Source: Nostoc carneum NIES-2107
Lineage (GTDB): Bacteria; Cyanobacteriota; Cyanobacteriia; Cyanobacteriales; Nostocaceae
Reading direction: 5' to 3'
Assembly (NCBI GenBank): GCA_002368155.1
Contig: AP018180.1
Location: forward strand, 6,032,908-6,096,907
DNA: 64,000 nt
How positions within the stretch are numbered: the stretch's first letter is position 1; each line of letters opens with the position of its first letter. A program made the translations under genes and the position numbers. The notes under the pieces are model-generated. The model was not told where the DNA came from and ran no database searches. It saw nothing but the letters and a program-made list of their open reading frames with translations. Below, one piece after another: positions 25,822 to 35,037 of this stretch.

Positions 25822-27744
25822 ATGGTGCGTTTAAAACTGTGGCAATGGGTAGTACTAGCAGCGCCAATCGCTTTGATTGTGACTTTCTTACTAGTAGCGG
25901 CTGGTTCCCAAATTCATGCATGGGGGCTGAGTTGGATTTGGGCTGTGTTTACACTGATATTTGTGGGGTGGCGTTGGTTGCTAGTCAAATGGACTCGACC
26001 GGAGGTGGAACAATTAGAGGCGGTATTGGCAGAAGTTAACGAGGAATTAGCCGCAACAATAGATTCTAATCAATTGCCAGCCGGAAATGATGCTACTGCT
26101 CAAGCCCAAGCAGTTTTAAATGAAATTTTACAAGCCGCACAAAGCGATCGCCCGATTTGGGAAGATTGGTCAACTTTCTGGACAAGATGCCAAAATCTAG
26201 TTGTGGCGATCGCTCATATCTACCATCCTGAAGTTAAATATCCGCTATTAAATATTTACGTTACCCAGGCTTATGGATTAATTCGGGGAACGGTTGATGA
26301 TTTGGATCAATGGATACAAAGGCTATCACCAGCCTTAAATCAGGTGACAGTTGGGCAAGCTTATCAAGCTTATGAAGTCTACCGCAAATTAGAACCATCT
26401 GCGCGTAAACTCTGGCAAGCTTGGAATTGGGCGCAATGGCTATTAAATCCTGCGGCGGCTTTTGCTAAAAAAGCTAGTCAGCGTTCTACCAGCCAAGCAA
26501 ATCAGCAATTGCTAGTGAATTTAAGCCAAATGTTGCGGGAAGCGGCTTTACGGAATTTGTGCAGACAAGCGATCGCACTTTATAGTGGTAGTACTTTACC
26601 AACTGCGGAATTTTCCGCTTCAACTGCAACCCCCGCATTACCCAAGGCGAAAACTCAAACTCTTCGGGAAATCCTTACCCAAGCAGAACCCGCCGAGACT
26701 GTTGCGGTAAAACCTGTGAATATTCTGCTAGTAGGGCGCACAGGTTCGGGAAAAAGCAGCTTGATTAACACCTTGTTTCAATCGGAACTAGCTGCTGTTG
26801 ATGTGTTACCTAGTACCGATCAAATTCAGAATTATCAATGGCAGACTGACCATAAAGAAACCCTCACACTTTGGGATACTCCAGGGTATGAACAATCCAA
26901 CCGCAGCGATTTTCGTGACTTAGTTTTAGACTATGCCACAAAAGCAGATTTACTACTATTAGTTACACCTGCGTTAGATCCAGCCCTGCAAATGGATGTG
27001 GATTTTCTTAAGGATATGCAAGCGGAAGTTGCAGATTTGCCTGTAATTACTATAGTTACCCAAGTAGATCGTTTGCGTCCCATCCGTGAGTGGGAACCGC
27101 CTTATGATTGGGAATGGGGCGATCGCGCCAAGGAAATCTCGATTCGGGAAGCTACACAATATCGGGCGCAATTGCTGGGGGATTTTTCCAAGTTAGTTTT
27201 ACCTGTGGTGACTAGCGATCGCAAAACCAATCGTGCAGCTTGGGGAATTGAAGCCTTATCTTTAGGATTAGTAGAAGCGATCGCACCTGCGAAACAACTG
27301 CGTCTAGCCCGCTTTTTACGTAATTTAGAAGCCCGTACCGTCGCTGCTGCCAAAATTATTGATAATTACACCTTCCAGATGGCGACAACTCAAGGACTGA
27401 CATCACTACTAAAAAGTCCTGTCCTGCAGTTTATTTCCACCCTATCAACTGGATCGCCCACTCTGGCATACTTGCTAGCAGAAAAAATTCCTGTGGAACA
27501 GTTACCAGTTGTCATTGGTAAGCTGCAAATGGCTTATGATTTGTTTTCACTGTTGAATACAGATAACTCCGGCAAGCCCAACTTTGATTTGCTAGCCCTT
27601 TGGCCCTTGCTGCTAGAAAATACAAATACCAGCGATGTCTGGGCTTTTGGTCATGCTTTAGTAGAGTATTGGACTCAAAATCTCACAATTGACCAACTCC
27701 GAGACAGGTTTAATTATTATCTCAATGTCTCGGTTGCTAAATAA
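25822..27744 (+). CDS. Membrane-associated GTPase (Era/MMR-HSR1-like G domain)
   Basis: A 640-residue protein. Two hydrophobic segments at residues 6-28 and 33-55 anchor it to a membrane. A helical region (60-270) precedes a G domain with G1 'GRTGSGKSS' (about 306), G3 'WDTPG' (about 350) and G4 'TQVD' (about 412). The C-terminal 130 residues are helical. It resembles ribosome-binding or stress-type GTPases of the Era/YeeP branch common in cyanobacteria. The cellular role is unknown. ATG 25822 is used. The downstream gene is convergent, with a tandem repeat array between. Confidence 0.8.
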   Translation: MVRLKLWQWVVLAAPIALIVTFLLVAAGSQIHAWGLSWIWAVFTLIFVGWRWLLVKWTRPEVEQLEAVLAEVNEELAATIDSNQLPAGNDATAQAQAVLNEILQAAQSDRPIWEDWSTFWTRCQNLVVAIAHIYHPEVKYPLLNIYVTQAYGLIRGTVDDLDQWIQRLSPALNQVTVGQAYQAYEVYRKLEPSARKLWQAWNWAQWLLNPAAAFAKKASQRSTSQANQQLLVNLSQMLREAALRNLCRQAIALYSGSTLPTAEFSASTATPALPKAKTQTLREILTQAEPAETVAVKPVNILLVGRTGSGKSSLINTLFQSELAAVDVLPSTDQIQNYQWQTDHKETLTLWDTPGYEQSNRSDFRDLVLDYATKADLLLLVTPALDPALQMDVDFLKDMQAEVADLPVITIVTQVDRLRPIREWEPPYDWEWGDRAKEISIREATQYRAQLLGDFSKLVLPVVTSDRKTNRAAWGIEALSLGLVEAIAPAKQLRLARFLRNLEARTVAAAKIIDNYTFQMATTQGLTSLLKSPVLQFISTLSTGSPTLAYLLAEKIPVEQLPVVIGKLQMAYDLFSLLNTDNSGKPNFDLLALWPLLLENTNTSDVWAFGHALVEYWTQNLTIDQLRDRFNYYLNVSVAK

Positions 27745-27790
27745 TGCGATCGCATAAGTAGCTGGTTGGAATTAAATATAAGATGAACGT

Positions 27791-27905
27791 AAGTTGGGTT
27801 GAGGCACGTAGACGCGCAGCGGCTTCCCGCAGGGTAACCCAACACCCGCATGGGTTACGCTATCGCTAACCCATCCTACAAATAATTAAATAATTATGCC
27901 TCCCT
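27791..27905. repeat. Dispersed repeat with GTTACGCTATCGCTAAC core, long copy
   Basis: Reads AGTTGGGTTGAGG, an inserted module, AACCCAACACCCGCATGGG, the hairpin core TTACGCTATCGCTAA, then CCATCCTACA and TATGCCTCCCTA. The reverse complement, without the inserted module, is at 50582-50669. Shorter copies of the core are at 40049, 59281 and 59842. Confidence 0.8.
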
Positions 27906-27957
27906 ACTTACCAACCTAAATAAAGTGTATTTGAGGTAAATAAGGTACGCAGGTAGG

Positions 27958-27981
27958 GGCAAGGGCACTGCCTTGCCCTCT
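27958..27981. repeat. Palindromic repeat GGGCAAGG...CCTTGCCC
   Basis: Eight-base arms around a 6-nt loop in the intergenic region; similar in type to the hairpin at 10257-10275. Confidence 0.5.
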
Positions 27982-28038
27982 AGAATACATTGATGTGTCG
28001 CAAACATTATGAGATTTGGTCTCATTTTTTAACCCTTA

Positions 28039-28220
28039 CGACTCACAAACTAACTCTTGCGACTCACAAACTAACTCTTGCAACTTGAAAACTAACTCTT
28101 GCGACTAGCAAACTAACTTTTGCGACTAGCAAACTAACTTTTGCAACTCACAAACTAACTTTTGCAACTCGCAAACTAACTTTTCTACTCGTATATCAAC
28201 TTCACAACTCTTATATCAGA
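28039..28220. repeat. Tandem 21-bp repeat array, about 8.5 units
   Basis: Units begin at 28039, 28060, 28081, 28102, 28123, 28144, 28165 and 28186, each 21 bp and reading CGACTCACAAACTAACTCTTG or close variants; the last ones are degenerate. All frames contain stops, so it is not coding. It lies between the convergent GTPase and PhoD-type genes. Its reverse complement is related (15 of 21 positions in the best unit) to the array at 58257-58447. Confidence 0.9.
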
Positions 28221-28354
28221 TTATTAACGCAAAAAATCAAGATTATAATTATTCAATCGTTTAATTTGCCTATTTTCGCGATTAAAAATCAGATTATTGC
28301 CTTTTTTGTATTTCCAACTAAAACGGTTAACTCCTACAGGGAATTTAAAATTAG

Positions 28355-28387
28355 CAATTAAATAACCCCACGGATCAATCCGGGGGC
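28355..28387 (-). terminator. Terminator of the PhoD-type phosphatase gene
   Basis: On the minus strand CCCC-C-GGAT pairs with ATCC-G-TGGGG (28367-28387), followed by TTATTTAATT. It lies about 30 bp after the stop codon. Confidence 0.7.
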
Positions 28388-28418
28388 TTTCTTCCCAGTC
28401 AACCGTCAACCGTCAACA

Positions 28419-30014
28419 TCAGCCAGGTTGTACTCCCGGGCGACCATTTTCAACTACAAATGAAGCGCGTTTACTCAGAGTACCAGATGGGGTTGTTACT
28501 TCTGACATTGATAGATAGTCCGCTTTCCAGAGGTTTGGCGTTAGCGTACAGCGAACATACCCACGCCGATTGTTATAGAATTTGATGTGTGGATTATCAC
28601 TACTATTTACGTAGGCGGGGATAGTGTCGTTTCCATCTCCACCAGAACTAATTGACGAACAGACAAATTCACTGCCAACGATCGCAGATTGTGGGTTATT
28701 AAAGTCAGCCTTGAGATCCATTGCCCAATGGTTATGCACATCCCCTGCCAAAGATACTGGATTAGAGGGCTTTTGTTGAGCGAGAAAATCCATGAGGCCA
28801 TTGCGATCGGCTAAATAAGCATCCCATTTATCCATGCTGAAGGTTTGACCTTCTCCTGGTGTTATATCCCTTTGAGCAATGGGAACCTGTTGAGCAAGGA
28901 TGTTCCATTTCCCTTCGGACTTACTTAAACCTTTGTATAACCAATCTTCTTGTGCTTGTCCGAGAATTGTTGCTTGTGGATCGAAGACTTCTGGACAACG
29001 TTCTTTAGTACCATCACCACAAGGTTGATCGGTGCGATACTGGCGGGTATCTAAAACATGGAAGGTTGCCAAATTTCCAAAGGAAAGCCGACGGAAAAGT
29101 TGCATATCGGGGCCTTTGGGTCGCGAGAAGGGACGCAATGGCATATGTTCGTAATATACCTGATAAGCAATTGCACGTCGTTGTAAAAAGATTGCCCTAT
29201 CTTGGTCTGGTTCTGTATCGATTTCTGAGATGTCGTTAGCATAGTTATTTTCTACTTCGTGGTCATCCCAGGTAACAATCCAAGGAAACATTGCATGAGC
29301 TTCTTGGAGATTAGCATCTAATTTATAGAGGGCGTGACGGTTGCGGTAATCGTCTAAGGTCAGAATTTCTGCACTGTTATGTTGTCTGGGAATAGTAGGA
29401 CTAATAGGACTGATTCCACCCTCATATATATAGTCACCAACATGGACTACCAAGTCGAGGTCATCCTGAGCCATGTATTTGTAAGCAGTATAGTATCCCT
29501 GCTGATAGTTCTGGCAAGAAGCGAGTGCAAAGTTAAATTTGCTCAGATTGCTACCTGGTACAGGAGCAGTACGAGTCCGACCGATGCGGCTAGCTTGGTT
29601 ACCTGCATAAAATCGATACCAATACCAAGTACTGGGCCGGAGTCCCTCAACAATCGCCCGCACTGAATGCCCTAGTTCTGGGGTGGCAAACTCTCTACCC
29701 TTAGCCACAATTCGCCGCATACTGGGATCGGTTGATACTTCCCAACGAACTGGCACATTTACAGGTAGCATTCCACCGCCATTTAAAGGTTCAGGTGCTA
29801 GGCGAGTCCAAATCACTACGCTGTTTGCGTAAGGTTCGCCTGATGCTACACCCAGTTTAAAAGGATTATCAGAAAATCGGGTGTTAGCGATCGCGCGTTG
29901 ATGAGAAAATTGGCTAGCGATCGCCAAGCCAGTAAATGCTCCCGCCCCAATAATAAGGTTGCGTCGTTTCATAGGATGGTGCAGCAACCGCTCAAAATTC
30001 TCGTACTTGAACAT
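28419..30014 (-). CDS. PhoD-type alkaline phosphatase, Tat-exported
   Basis: Secreted phosphoesterase for scavenging organic phosphate. A twin-arginine signal is visible at the start: 'MKRRNLIIGAGAFTGLAIA', followed by a likely cleavage near 'AIA'. Metal-binding motifs of the PhoD family appear in order: 'DLVVHVGDYIYEG' (Asp), 'TWDDHEVENNY' (Asp-Asp-His), and 'SLAGDVHNHWA' (His-x-His). Length 531 residues matches the family. ATG 30014 and ATG 29972 are both possible; the second starts directly at the Tat motif. Regulation by phosphate (PhoB) is likely, but no clear Pho box was identified. Confidence 0.9.
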   Translation of the reverse strand: MFKYENFERLLHHPMKRRNLIIGAGAFTGLAIASQFSHQRAIANTRFSDNPFKLGVASGEPYANSVVIWTRLAPEPLNGGGMLPVNVPVRWEVSTDPSMRRIVAKGREFATPELGHSVRAIVEGLRPSTWYWYRFYAGNQASRIGRTRTAPVPGSNLSKFNFALASCQNYQQGYYTAYKYMAQDDLDLVVHVGDYIYEGGISPISPTIPRQHNSAEILTLDDYRNRHALYKLDANLQEAHAMFPWIVTWDDHEVENNYANDISEIDTEPDQDRAIFLQRRAIAYQVYYEHMPLRPFSRPKGPDMQLFRRLSFGNLATFHVLDTRQYRTDQPCGDGTKERCPEVFDPQATILGQAQEDWLYKGLSKSEGKWNILAQQVPIAQRDITPGEGQTFSMDKWDAYLADRNGLMDFLAQQKPSNPVSLAGDVHNHWAMDLKADFNNPQSAIVGSEFVCSSISSGGDGNDTIPAYVNSSDNPHIKFYNNRRGYVRCTLTPNLWKADYLSMSEVTTPSGTLSKRASFVVENGRPGVQPG

Positions 30015-30461
30015 CCTTGTTTTATCCCTATCTATATGGGTGAATCAAAGTAGAGATATATCAGACACATTAAAAAGCATAATTACAGGTAAATCCTCTC
30101 AAGGCTTACCTCTTACATGAATATTTTTGCGACCAAATTATCTTTATTAAATGTGTCAGTTATTACTTTGATTTCCCCAAAATAGGAAGAATATATTAAT
30201 TCTGTACAAAGGAAGAGTTAATATCAACTTAATTTTCGGATATTAAAAGATTATGCTGTCCTACAAAGACTAGTACCGCAATATTCTGTTAACAGTCAAC
30301 AGTCAACGAATCTTAATGCAATATTTCACAAATCATTGAGGATTGTTATATAGCTATTTAACTTGCTAAAGAACAAATTAAAAACTGCTCTTGCTGAAGG
30401 GATAGTCAAGAGCAGTCTTAAATTATTAAACCTAATTTTTAGTGAGACCCAAACTAAAAAT
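30015..30461. other. Intergenic region upstream of the phosphatase gene
   Basis: A 447-bp gap. The right part carries the terminator of the small gene at 30462-30785; the rest is AT-rich and probably holds the phosphatase promoter. No gene seen. Confidence 0.5.
30376..30416 (-). terminator. Strong terminator of the small membrane protein gene
   Basis: On the minus strand ACTGCTCTTG and CAAGAGCAGT form perfect 10-bp arms (30384-30393 and 30407-30416) followed by TTTTTAATTT. Confidence 0.88.
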
Positions 30462-30785
30462 TTAGGCATCTTCAAGTTCTAATTGAGCCACAGTAACGGC
30501 GTTAAAAGCAAAAGCTAATACCAAAGGCATAGGACACTTCAAGAAAACAGTAGACAAGACAGCTACGACTGTGCCAAGAATTGCTGATATTGACCACAGC
30601 TTTTCTTCTTTAGTCTGTCCCTTTTCGGCCTTAATCAGTCTCAGCACGTGAGTAGGGATTGGTTCTGGCATTACGCAGCCAGGAGGAAAAGCCCAAAAGT
30701 TATTACGACGCTCAACAAATAAATCTGTCCAGCCATTTTCTAGGCACCATGCCTCAATCCATTCAATCGCGTAATGATTCATCAT
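30462..30785 (-). CDS. Conserved cyanobacterial hypothetical protein with membrane segment
   Basis: A 107-residue protein, starting at ATG 30785 or 30782. The N-terminal half is soluble with many aromatic residues ('EWIEAWCLENGWTDLFVERRNNFWAFPPG'-type composition, given here only by its parts), and one or two membrane helices lie at about 63-98. I do not recognise a function. It has a strong terminator downstream and a long upstream region, so it is likely an independent gene. Confidence 0.65.
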   Translation of the reverse strand: MMNHYAIEWIEAWCLENGWTDLFVERRNNFWAFPPGCVMPEPIPTHVLRLIKAEKGQTKEEKLWSISAILGTVVAVLSTVFLKCPMPLVLAFAFNAVTVAQLELEDA

Positions 30786-31453
30786 CGGGTTTGCTAGTAG
30801 ACTTGTGAAATATGTGTAGTTTGGTGAATAAAAACTCTTAGTTATAGTTGAGAGCAGCTATTTGAAGGTTATAAGCTTAAGGTATTTCTCCACTAAAAAT
30901 AAAGCTTTATCAAGCATTTCAGAACTATATATAAATAAACTCAAACAATGCTTAACTTGATTACAAGACTAACAGCCTAATGAGGCTGGTTAAATCAAAA
31001 GTCAATAAACTTAACTTACAAACCAAGAAGTAAACTATTGTAAACAAGAACCTGAGCATTTACTCAAATCTAAAATAGTCATAAAACAAATATATATACT
31101 AAAGCGAAATAAAAACTAAATATTAAAAATGAAGAATTGTAAACAATAAATATCGGGGTTGAATAACTTCAATCTTCCTTAGTGATAGGTTATCTTTTCT
31201 GTTTCTACATTCCATAATGCTGGCGTTATTGACTTCTAGCATCCCCTCATAGTCTGACTTACAGGAATATTCAGAAAAATATAACTAATGGATAATTGGC
31301 AGGTATAAGAGCAATGTGTAATGAGAAAAGAACAAATACAGCAGATTGCAATTTAGTAAACTACTGATGAATTTTAGGGCGCACATCTGTGCGCCCTAAC
31401 TGTGTACTTCATTAAGCTGGAAGAAGCTAAAGAAATGATTTTGCCTGACATTC
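30786..31453. other. Gene-free region (668 bp)
   Basis: AT-rich, with no convincing gene. A perfect hairpin TAGGGCGCACA-TC-TGTGCGCCCTA lies at 31375-31398, downstream of the glutathione reductase gene; the flanking bases are only weakly T-rich, so it may be a dispersed palindrome or a weak terminator. Confidence 0.5.
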
Positions 31454-32806
31454 TTATCTCATAGTGACGAATTCTTCCGCCGAACTGGGGTGAATTCCCA
31501 CTGTTGCATCGAAATCGGCTTTTTTCGCACCCATTTTCACAGCGATCGCAACGCCTTGGATAATCTCCGCCGCATAATCGCCTACCATGTGTGCGCCTAA
31601 AACGCGATCGCTTTCTTTATCTACAATTAGCTTCATCAAAGTTTTTTCTTCTTTACCTGCTAAGGTGTAATACATAGGACGGAAACGACTGCGATAAACT
31701 TGAATGCGATCGCTACCATATTTCTCAATGGCTTCTGCTTCCGTTAAACCTACTGTCGCCGCTTCAGGATTTGTAAAAACTGCTGTAGGAATGTTTTCAT
31801 AACTCATCACCCGAGATTTCCCACCAAAAACAGTATCAGCGAAGGCTCGTCCTTCATTAATTGCTACAGGAGTGAGTTGCAATTTATTAGTACAATCACC
31901 GACAGCATAAATATTATCTTCCGCTGTGCGGCTGTAGCTATCAACTAAAATCATTCCTGTTTCATCGACTTTGACACTAGTATTTTCTAAACCAATATTA
32001 TTGGTATTAGGTTTCCGTCCCAAAGCTGCCAAACTAATCGCGTCTGCTAAGATATTCTCTTCTTTGTCTGTTTTCAGTTTGATATTGACACCACCGTCAG
32101 TCTTTGTGATTTCCAAAATCTCAGCATTATTGATAATCTTAATGCCGTGACGAATCATCCCCTCTTGAATTTCTGTCCGTAAATCTTCATCGAAGCCACG
32201 CAAAATTTTATCGTGGCGAATCACCTGAATAACTTCTGCACCTAAACCATTCAAGATACAAGCAAATTCAGAGCCAATATACCCACCTCCTAGTAAAACT
32301 ACTCGTTGAGGTTGGGGATTCATCGTAAATAAATCATCAGAAATTAATGCGTGTTCAATCCCAGGAATATCGGGACGAATTGGCGTACCACCCACAGCAA
32401 TTAAGATTTTATCAGCAGTAACTTTAGTATCACCAATTTCCACAGTATGATTATCAACAAATTTTGCGCGACCTTTATATACCTGGACTTTAGAATTATC
32501 TAACATCCGTTGGTAGATACCATTCAGTCGTGTTACTTCATTATTCACACGATTAATCATATCTTCCCAATTCAGAGAACTTTGTACAGGACTCCAACCA
32601 TACCCCTGTGCTTCTTCAAAAAGGCTAGGGAAGCGAGAAGCATAAACCATTAATTTTTTCGGTACGCAACCACGGGTAACGCAAGTACCACCAAGTCTGT
32701 CAAACTCTGCAATCCCTACTTTCGCACCATATTCGGCTGCACGACGCGCAGTAGCAATCCCACCGGAACCTGCACCAATCACAAATAAATCAAAATCGTA
32801 ATTCAT
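31454..32806 (-). CDS. gor: Glutathione reductase
   Basis: NADPH-dependent flavoenzyme that reduces glutathione disulfide in the cytosol. The FAD-binding 'GAGSGGIATARRAAEYG' starts the protein. The redox Cys pair is in 'GGTCVTRGCVPKK' (Cys42, Cys47). The second nucleotide-binding motif is 'GGGYIGSEFACILNGLG', and the C-terminal active-site His is in 'GIHPSSAEEFVTMR'. Length 450 matches the family. The gene lies 385 bp from the peroxiredoxin gene on the same strand, within a local oxidative-stress block. Confidence 0.93.
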   Translation of the reverse strand: MNYDFDLFVIGAGSGGIATARRAAEYGAKVGIAEFDRLGGTCVTRGCVPKKLMVYASRFPSLFEEAQGYGWSPVQSSLNWEDMINRVNNEVTRLNGIYQRMLDNSKVQVYKGRAKFVDNHTVEIGDTKVTADKILIAVGGTPIRPDIPGIEHALISDDLFTMNPQPQRVVLLGGGYIGSEFACILNGLGAEVIQVIRHDKILRGFDEDLRTEIQEGMIRHGIKIINNAEILEITKTDGGVNIKLKTDKEENILADAISLAALGRKPNTNNIGLENTSVKVDETGMILVDSYSRTAEDNIYAVGDCTNKLQLTPVAINEGRAFADTVFGGKSRVMSYENIPTAVFTNPEAATVGLTEAEAIEKYGSDRIQVYRSRFRPMYYTLAGKEEKTLMKLIVDKESDRVLGAHMVGDYAAEIIQGVAIAVKMGAKKADFDATVGIHPSSAEEFVTMR

Positions 32807-33191
32807 ATCACTGCGCTCCTAATTCAAACTTAATTAGCTGGCAAATTTCTCTGTATAATTTGATTAATATTGTTTCAATTTGAACAAACATACGTAAATT
32901 TAAATAAATCTATTTTAAATGTTAAATTTTTATCAATTTCTTTGTTGATGAGTATTTTTTTGCCCTATTGAGGCAAATTATTTTCTTATTAACTTATAAC
33001 TTAATTTTAATTACGAATGAAACAGGCAAAGGAAGTATTTTTGATTTAACTTCCCTTGCCTAAAAACCAACAATTGCAGAATTAATGAACGATAAAAAGT
33101 TGAATGTTGACTGATGACTGTTGATTGACTTAATTGGGCGATTCAATTTTAGTTTTGGACTCTGGTTTCAACTCAAAATCCAAAATTATAC
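32807..33191. other. Intergenic region between gor and the peroxiredoxin gene
   Basis: A 385-bp AT-rich gap, with no gene. It contains the peroxiredoxin terminator at 33015-33061. Confidence 0.5.
33015..33061 (-). terminator. Terminator of the peroxiredoxin gene
   Basis: AGGCAA-A-GGAAGT (33024-33036) pairs with ACTTCC-C-TTGCCT (33049-33061), one mismatch, followed on the minus strand by TGTTTCATTC. Located about 130 bp after the stop codon. Confidence 0.55.
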
Positions 33192-33764
33192 CTAGCCTAC
33201 AAATGCTAATCGAGGTGCAACTTCTTTAACTCTTTCTACACCTTTGAGGTAAGCCAAAACTGTATCTGCATCAGATACTTCAAAAGGATCGGTGGCGCAG
33301 TTGTCTTCAAAACCTGGCTCAATGAACATCTTCTCAATTTGTCCATTGTTGACAACCATTGCATACCGCCAAGACCGCATCCCGAAGCCGATGTTAGATT
33401 TATCTACTAACATTCCCATCTTGCGAGTAAATTCACCACTACCATCGGGTAACAAGAAGACGTTTTTTGCTCCTTGTTGTTTACCCCATTGGAACATTAC
33501 AAACGCATCATTTACGGAAAGACAAATAATTTGATCAACACCTAAAGCTGTGAATTGATCGTACAGTTCTTCATAACGGGGTAGGTGAGTAGAAGAACAA
33601 GTAGGTGTGAACGCCCCAGGTAAAGCAAATAAGACTACTTTTTTCCCGCCAAAAATTTCTTCAGTTGTCCGGTCTTGCCAACGGTAAGGATTAGGGCCAG
33701 GTACGGACTCATCCCGAACACGAGTTTTGAATACAACATCGGGAACGCGAGAGATAGCAGTCAT
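33192..33764 (-). CDS. Type II (Prx5-like) peroxiredoxin
   Basis: A 190-residue thiol peroxidase that reduces peroxides in the cytosol with glutathione, thioredoxin or glutaredoxin. The peroxidatic Cys56 is in '[16 protein letters not shown]', and a second Cys (156) is in '[10 protein letters not shown]'. The Prx5 context '[20 protein letters not shown]' is present. Divergent from perR with a 219-bp shared control region. In Synechocystis the homologous pair (sll1621 and slr1738) has the same arrangement and PerR control, so the same is likely here. Confidence 0.92.
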   Translation of the reverse strand: MTAISRVPDVVFKTRVRDESVPGPNPYRWQDRTTEEIFGGKKVVLFALPGAFTPTCSSTHLPRYEELYDQFTALGVDQIICLSVNDAFVMFQWGKQQGAKNVFLLPDGSGEFTRKMGMLVDKSNIGFGMRSWRYAMVVNNGQIEKMFIEPGFEDNCATDPFEVSDADTVLAYLKGVERVKEVAPRLAFVG

Positions 33765-33843
33765 AAATACCTCGTTTTTAGATGGAATAATTAAACTTCT
33801 GTGTGAGCTTGAATATTTTGCTGTGGTCGCTTGCCACCTGTAA

Positions 33844-33860
33844 ATCAGAATAATTCTGAT
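33844..33860. promoter_or_regulatory. Candidate PerR/Fur-type box (7-1-7 palindrome)
   Basis: ATCAGAATAATTCTGAT: perfect 8-base arms around a single A, containing the 7-1-7 layout of Fur/PerR boxes. It is 84 bp from the peroxiredoxin start and in the region shared with perR, so it could control both. Confidence 0.65.
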
Positions 33861-33939
33861 ATAAGAATTAGTAAATAGTTAGAAATACTTATTTTTTTTA
33901 AGGCTTTTTTTCCTTTATGAATTATTAGAGTGGAAAAGT

Positions 33940-33945
33940 TATAAT
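33940..33945 (+). promoter_or_regulatory. perR -10 element (TATAAT)
   Basis: Perfect -10 hexamer, 38 bp before the perR ATG. No good -35 hexamer is seen at the usual distance. Confidence 0.5.
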
Positions 33946-33983
33946 ATTGTCATAGGCGTATTTACTGTATTCAAGTACCTGCT

Positions 33984-34400
33984 ATGCAGCAACAAGCTGA
34001 TGAGATTATCAAGATACTGAAGAGTAAAGGATTGCGAGTCACGCCTCAGAGGTTCGCAGTCTATGCAAACCTGCTGGAAAGACGAGACCACCCCACCGTT
34101 GAGCAAATTTTGACGGATTTAAATAAAGACGTACCCACCTCATCACAAGCGACGGTGTATGCAGCGCTGCAAGCATTGCGTGAGGTAGGTTTAGCGCGAG
34201 AAGTCTTATTAGAAGAGGGTGTTTCTCGCTACGATGCGAATGTTGCTCAGCATCATCATTTTCGCTGTACCAACTGCCGCACCATAGAAGATATTGAATG
34301 GGATACCTTCGGCAAGATTGATTTGAGCCACTTGCGTCCTGGGTTAAAAGCCGAAAAATTAGAGGTGATAGTTCAGGGAATTTGCGATCGCTGTCAATAA
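33984..34400 (+). CDS. perR: PerR-type Fur-family peroxide-stress repressor
   Basis: A 138-residue metal-dependent regulator. An N-terminal winged helix ('LRVTPQRFAVYANLLE', 'SSQATVYAALQALREVG') is followed by a dimerisation domain. Regulatory-metal ligands match PerR: His36, Asp84, His90 and His92 in 'RYDANVAQHHHFRC' with Asp at 84, the PerR-type choice. Structural zinc Cys pairs are C95/C98 ('CTNC') and C134/C137 ('CDRC'). It is divergent from the peroxiredoxin gene. Anabaena FurC is the probable orthologue. Peroxide would oxidise the regulator and release target genes. Confidence 0.9.
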   Translation: MQQQADEIIKILKSKGLRVTPQRFAVYANLLERRDHPTVEQILTDLNKDVPTSSQATVYAALQALREVGLAREVLLEEGVSRYDANVAQHHHFRCTNCRTIEDIEWDTFGKIDLSHLRPGLKAEKLEVIVQGICDRCQ

Positions 34401-34429
34401 ATATAGAGCAGAGGAAGCAAAGGAGAAAT

Positions 34430-34490
34430 TCCCATTACCAATTACCAATTACCAATTACCGATTACCAATTACCAATTACCCAACCTCCC
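34430..34490. repeat. STRR: ACCAATT heptamers
   Basis: About seven tandem (A)CCAATTA units between perR and the pentapeptide gene. Confidence 0.8.
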
Positions 34491-34548
34491 ATACCCCAAA
34501 CTCTAAATGCGATAAGCTAAAATACACCGACTAGATGAGCTAGTAAAT

Positions 34549-35037
34549 ATGTTTTGGCGGCAAAGCTTGGCATTTATTTTGGGGATGATGGTATTATTCA
34601 TTGCTCCTCCTGCATTGGCAGACTGGACTCATCCGCTGTCATTTAGTAATGCACAGTTAACAAGGCATGATTTTTCCGGAGAGAGTTTGCAAGCAGCAGA
34701 GTTTTCTAATGCCAATTTAGAATTGGCTAACTTTGCAGGTGCTGATTTGCGCGGAGCAGTTTTGAGTGCTTCGGTAATGACAAAAGCCAACCTGCACGGG
34801 GCTGATTTAACAAATGCAATGGTGGATCAGGTAAACTTAACTGGATCTGATTTAAGCGATACAGTTCTGAAAGAAGCCCTATTATTACGTGCAATTTTTA
34901 CTGATGTGAACATTAGTAATGCAGATTTCACGGATGCAGTTTTAGATAAGGCCCAAATTAAAGAACTTTGCGCCAAAGCCAGTGGTGTTAATTCTAAAAC
35001 AGGTGTGCAAACCCGAGATTCTTTAGGATGTCAATGA
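34549..35037 (+). CDS. Lumenal or periplasmic pentapeptide-repeat protein
   Basis: A 162-residue exported protein with a signal peptide ('FILGMMVLFIAPPALADW', cleavage after ALA) and about 15 pentapeptide repeats of A(D/N)LXX type (residues 35-130), such as 'ANLELANFAGADLRGA'. These fold as a right-handed quadrilateral helix. A C-terminal piece with two Cys ('ELCAKASGVN...SLGCQ') can form a disulfide. It resembles lumenal pentapeptide proteins of thylakoids; function unknown. Its stop overlaps the purK start (ATGA), so the two are translationally coupled. Confidence 0.85.
   Translation: MFWRQSLAFILGMMVLFIAPPALADWTHPLSFSNAQLTRHDFSGESLQAAEFSNANLELANFAGADLRGAVLSASVMTKANLHGADLTNAMVDQVNLTGSDLSDTVLKEALLLRAIFTDVNISNADFTDAVLDKAQIKELCAKASGVNSKTGVQTRDSLGCQ

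Noticed and set aside
28039-28220. 21-bp period as a coding heptad repeat or CRISPR array
   Set aside because: All frames contain stops, and there are no unique spacers between units, so it is neither a coiled-coil gene nor a CRISPR array.
31375-31398. Hairpin as a strong terminator of gor
   Set aside because: The stem is perfect but the loop is only 2 nt and no good T-run follows on the minus strand; kept only as a palindrome.
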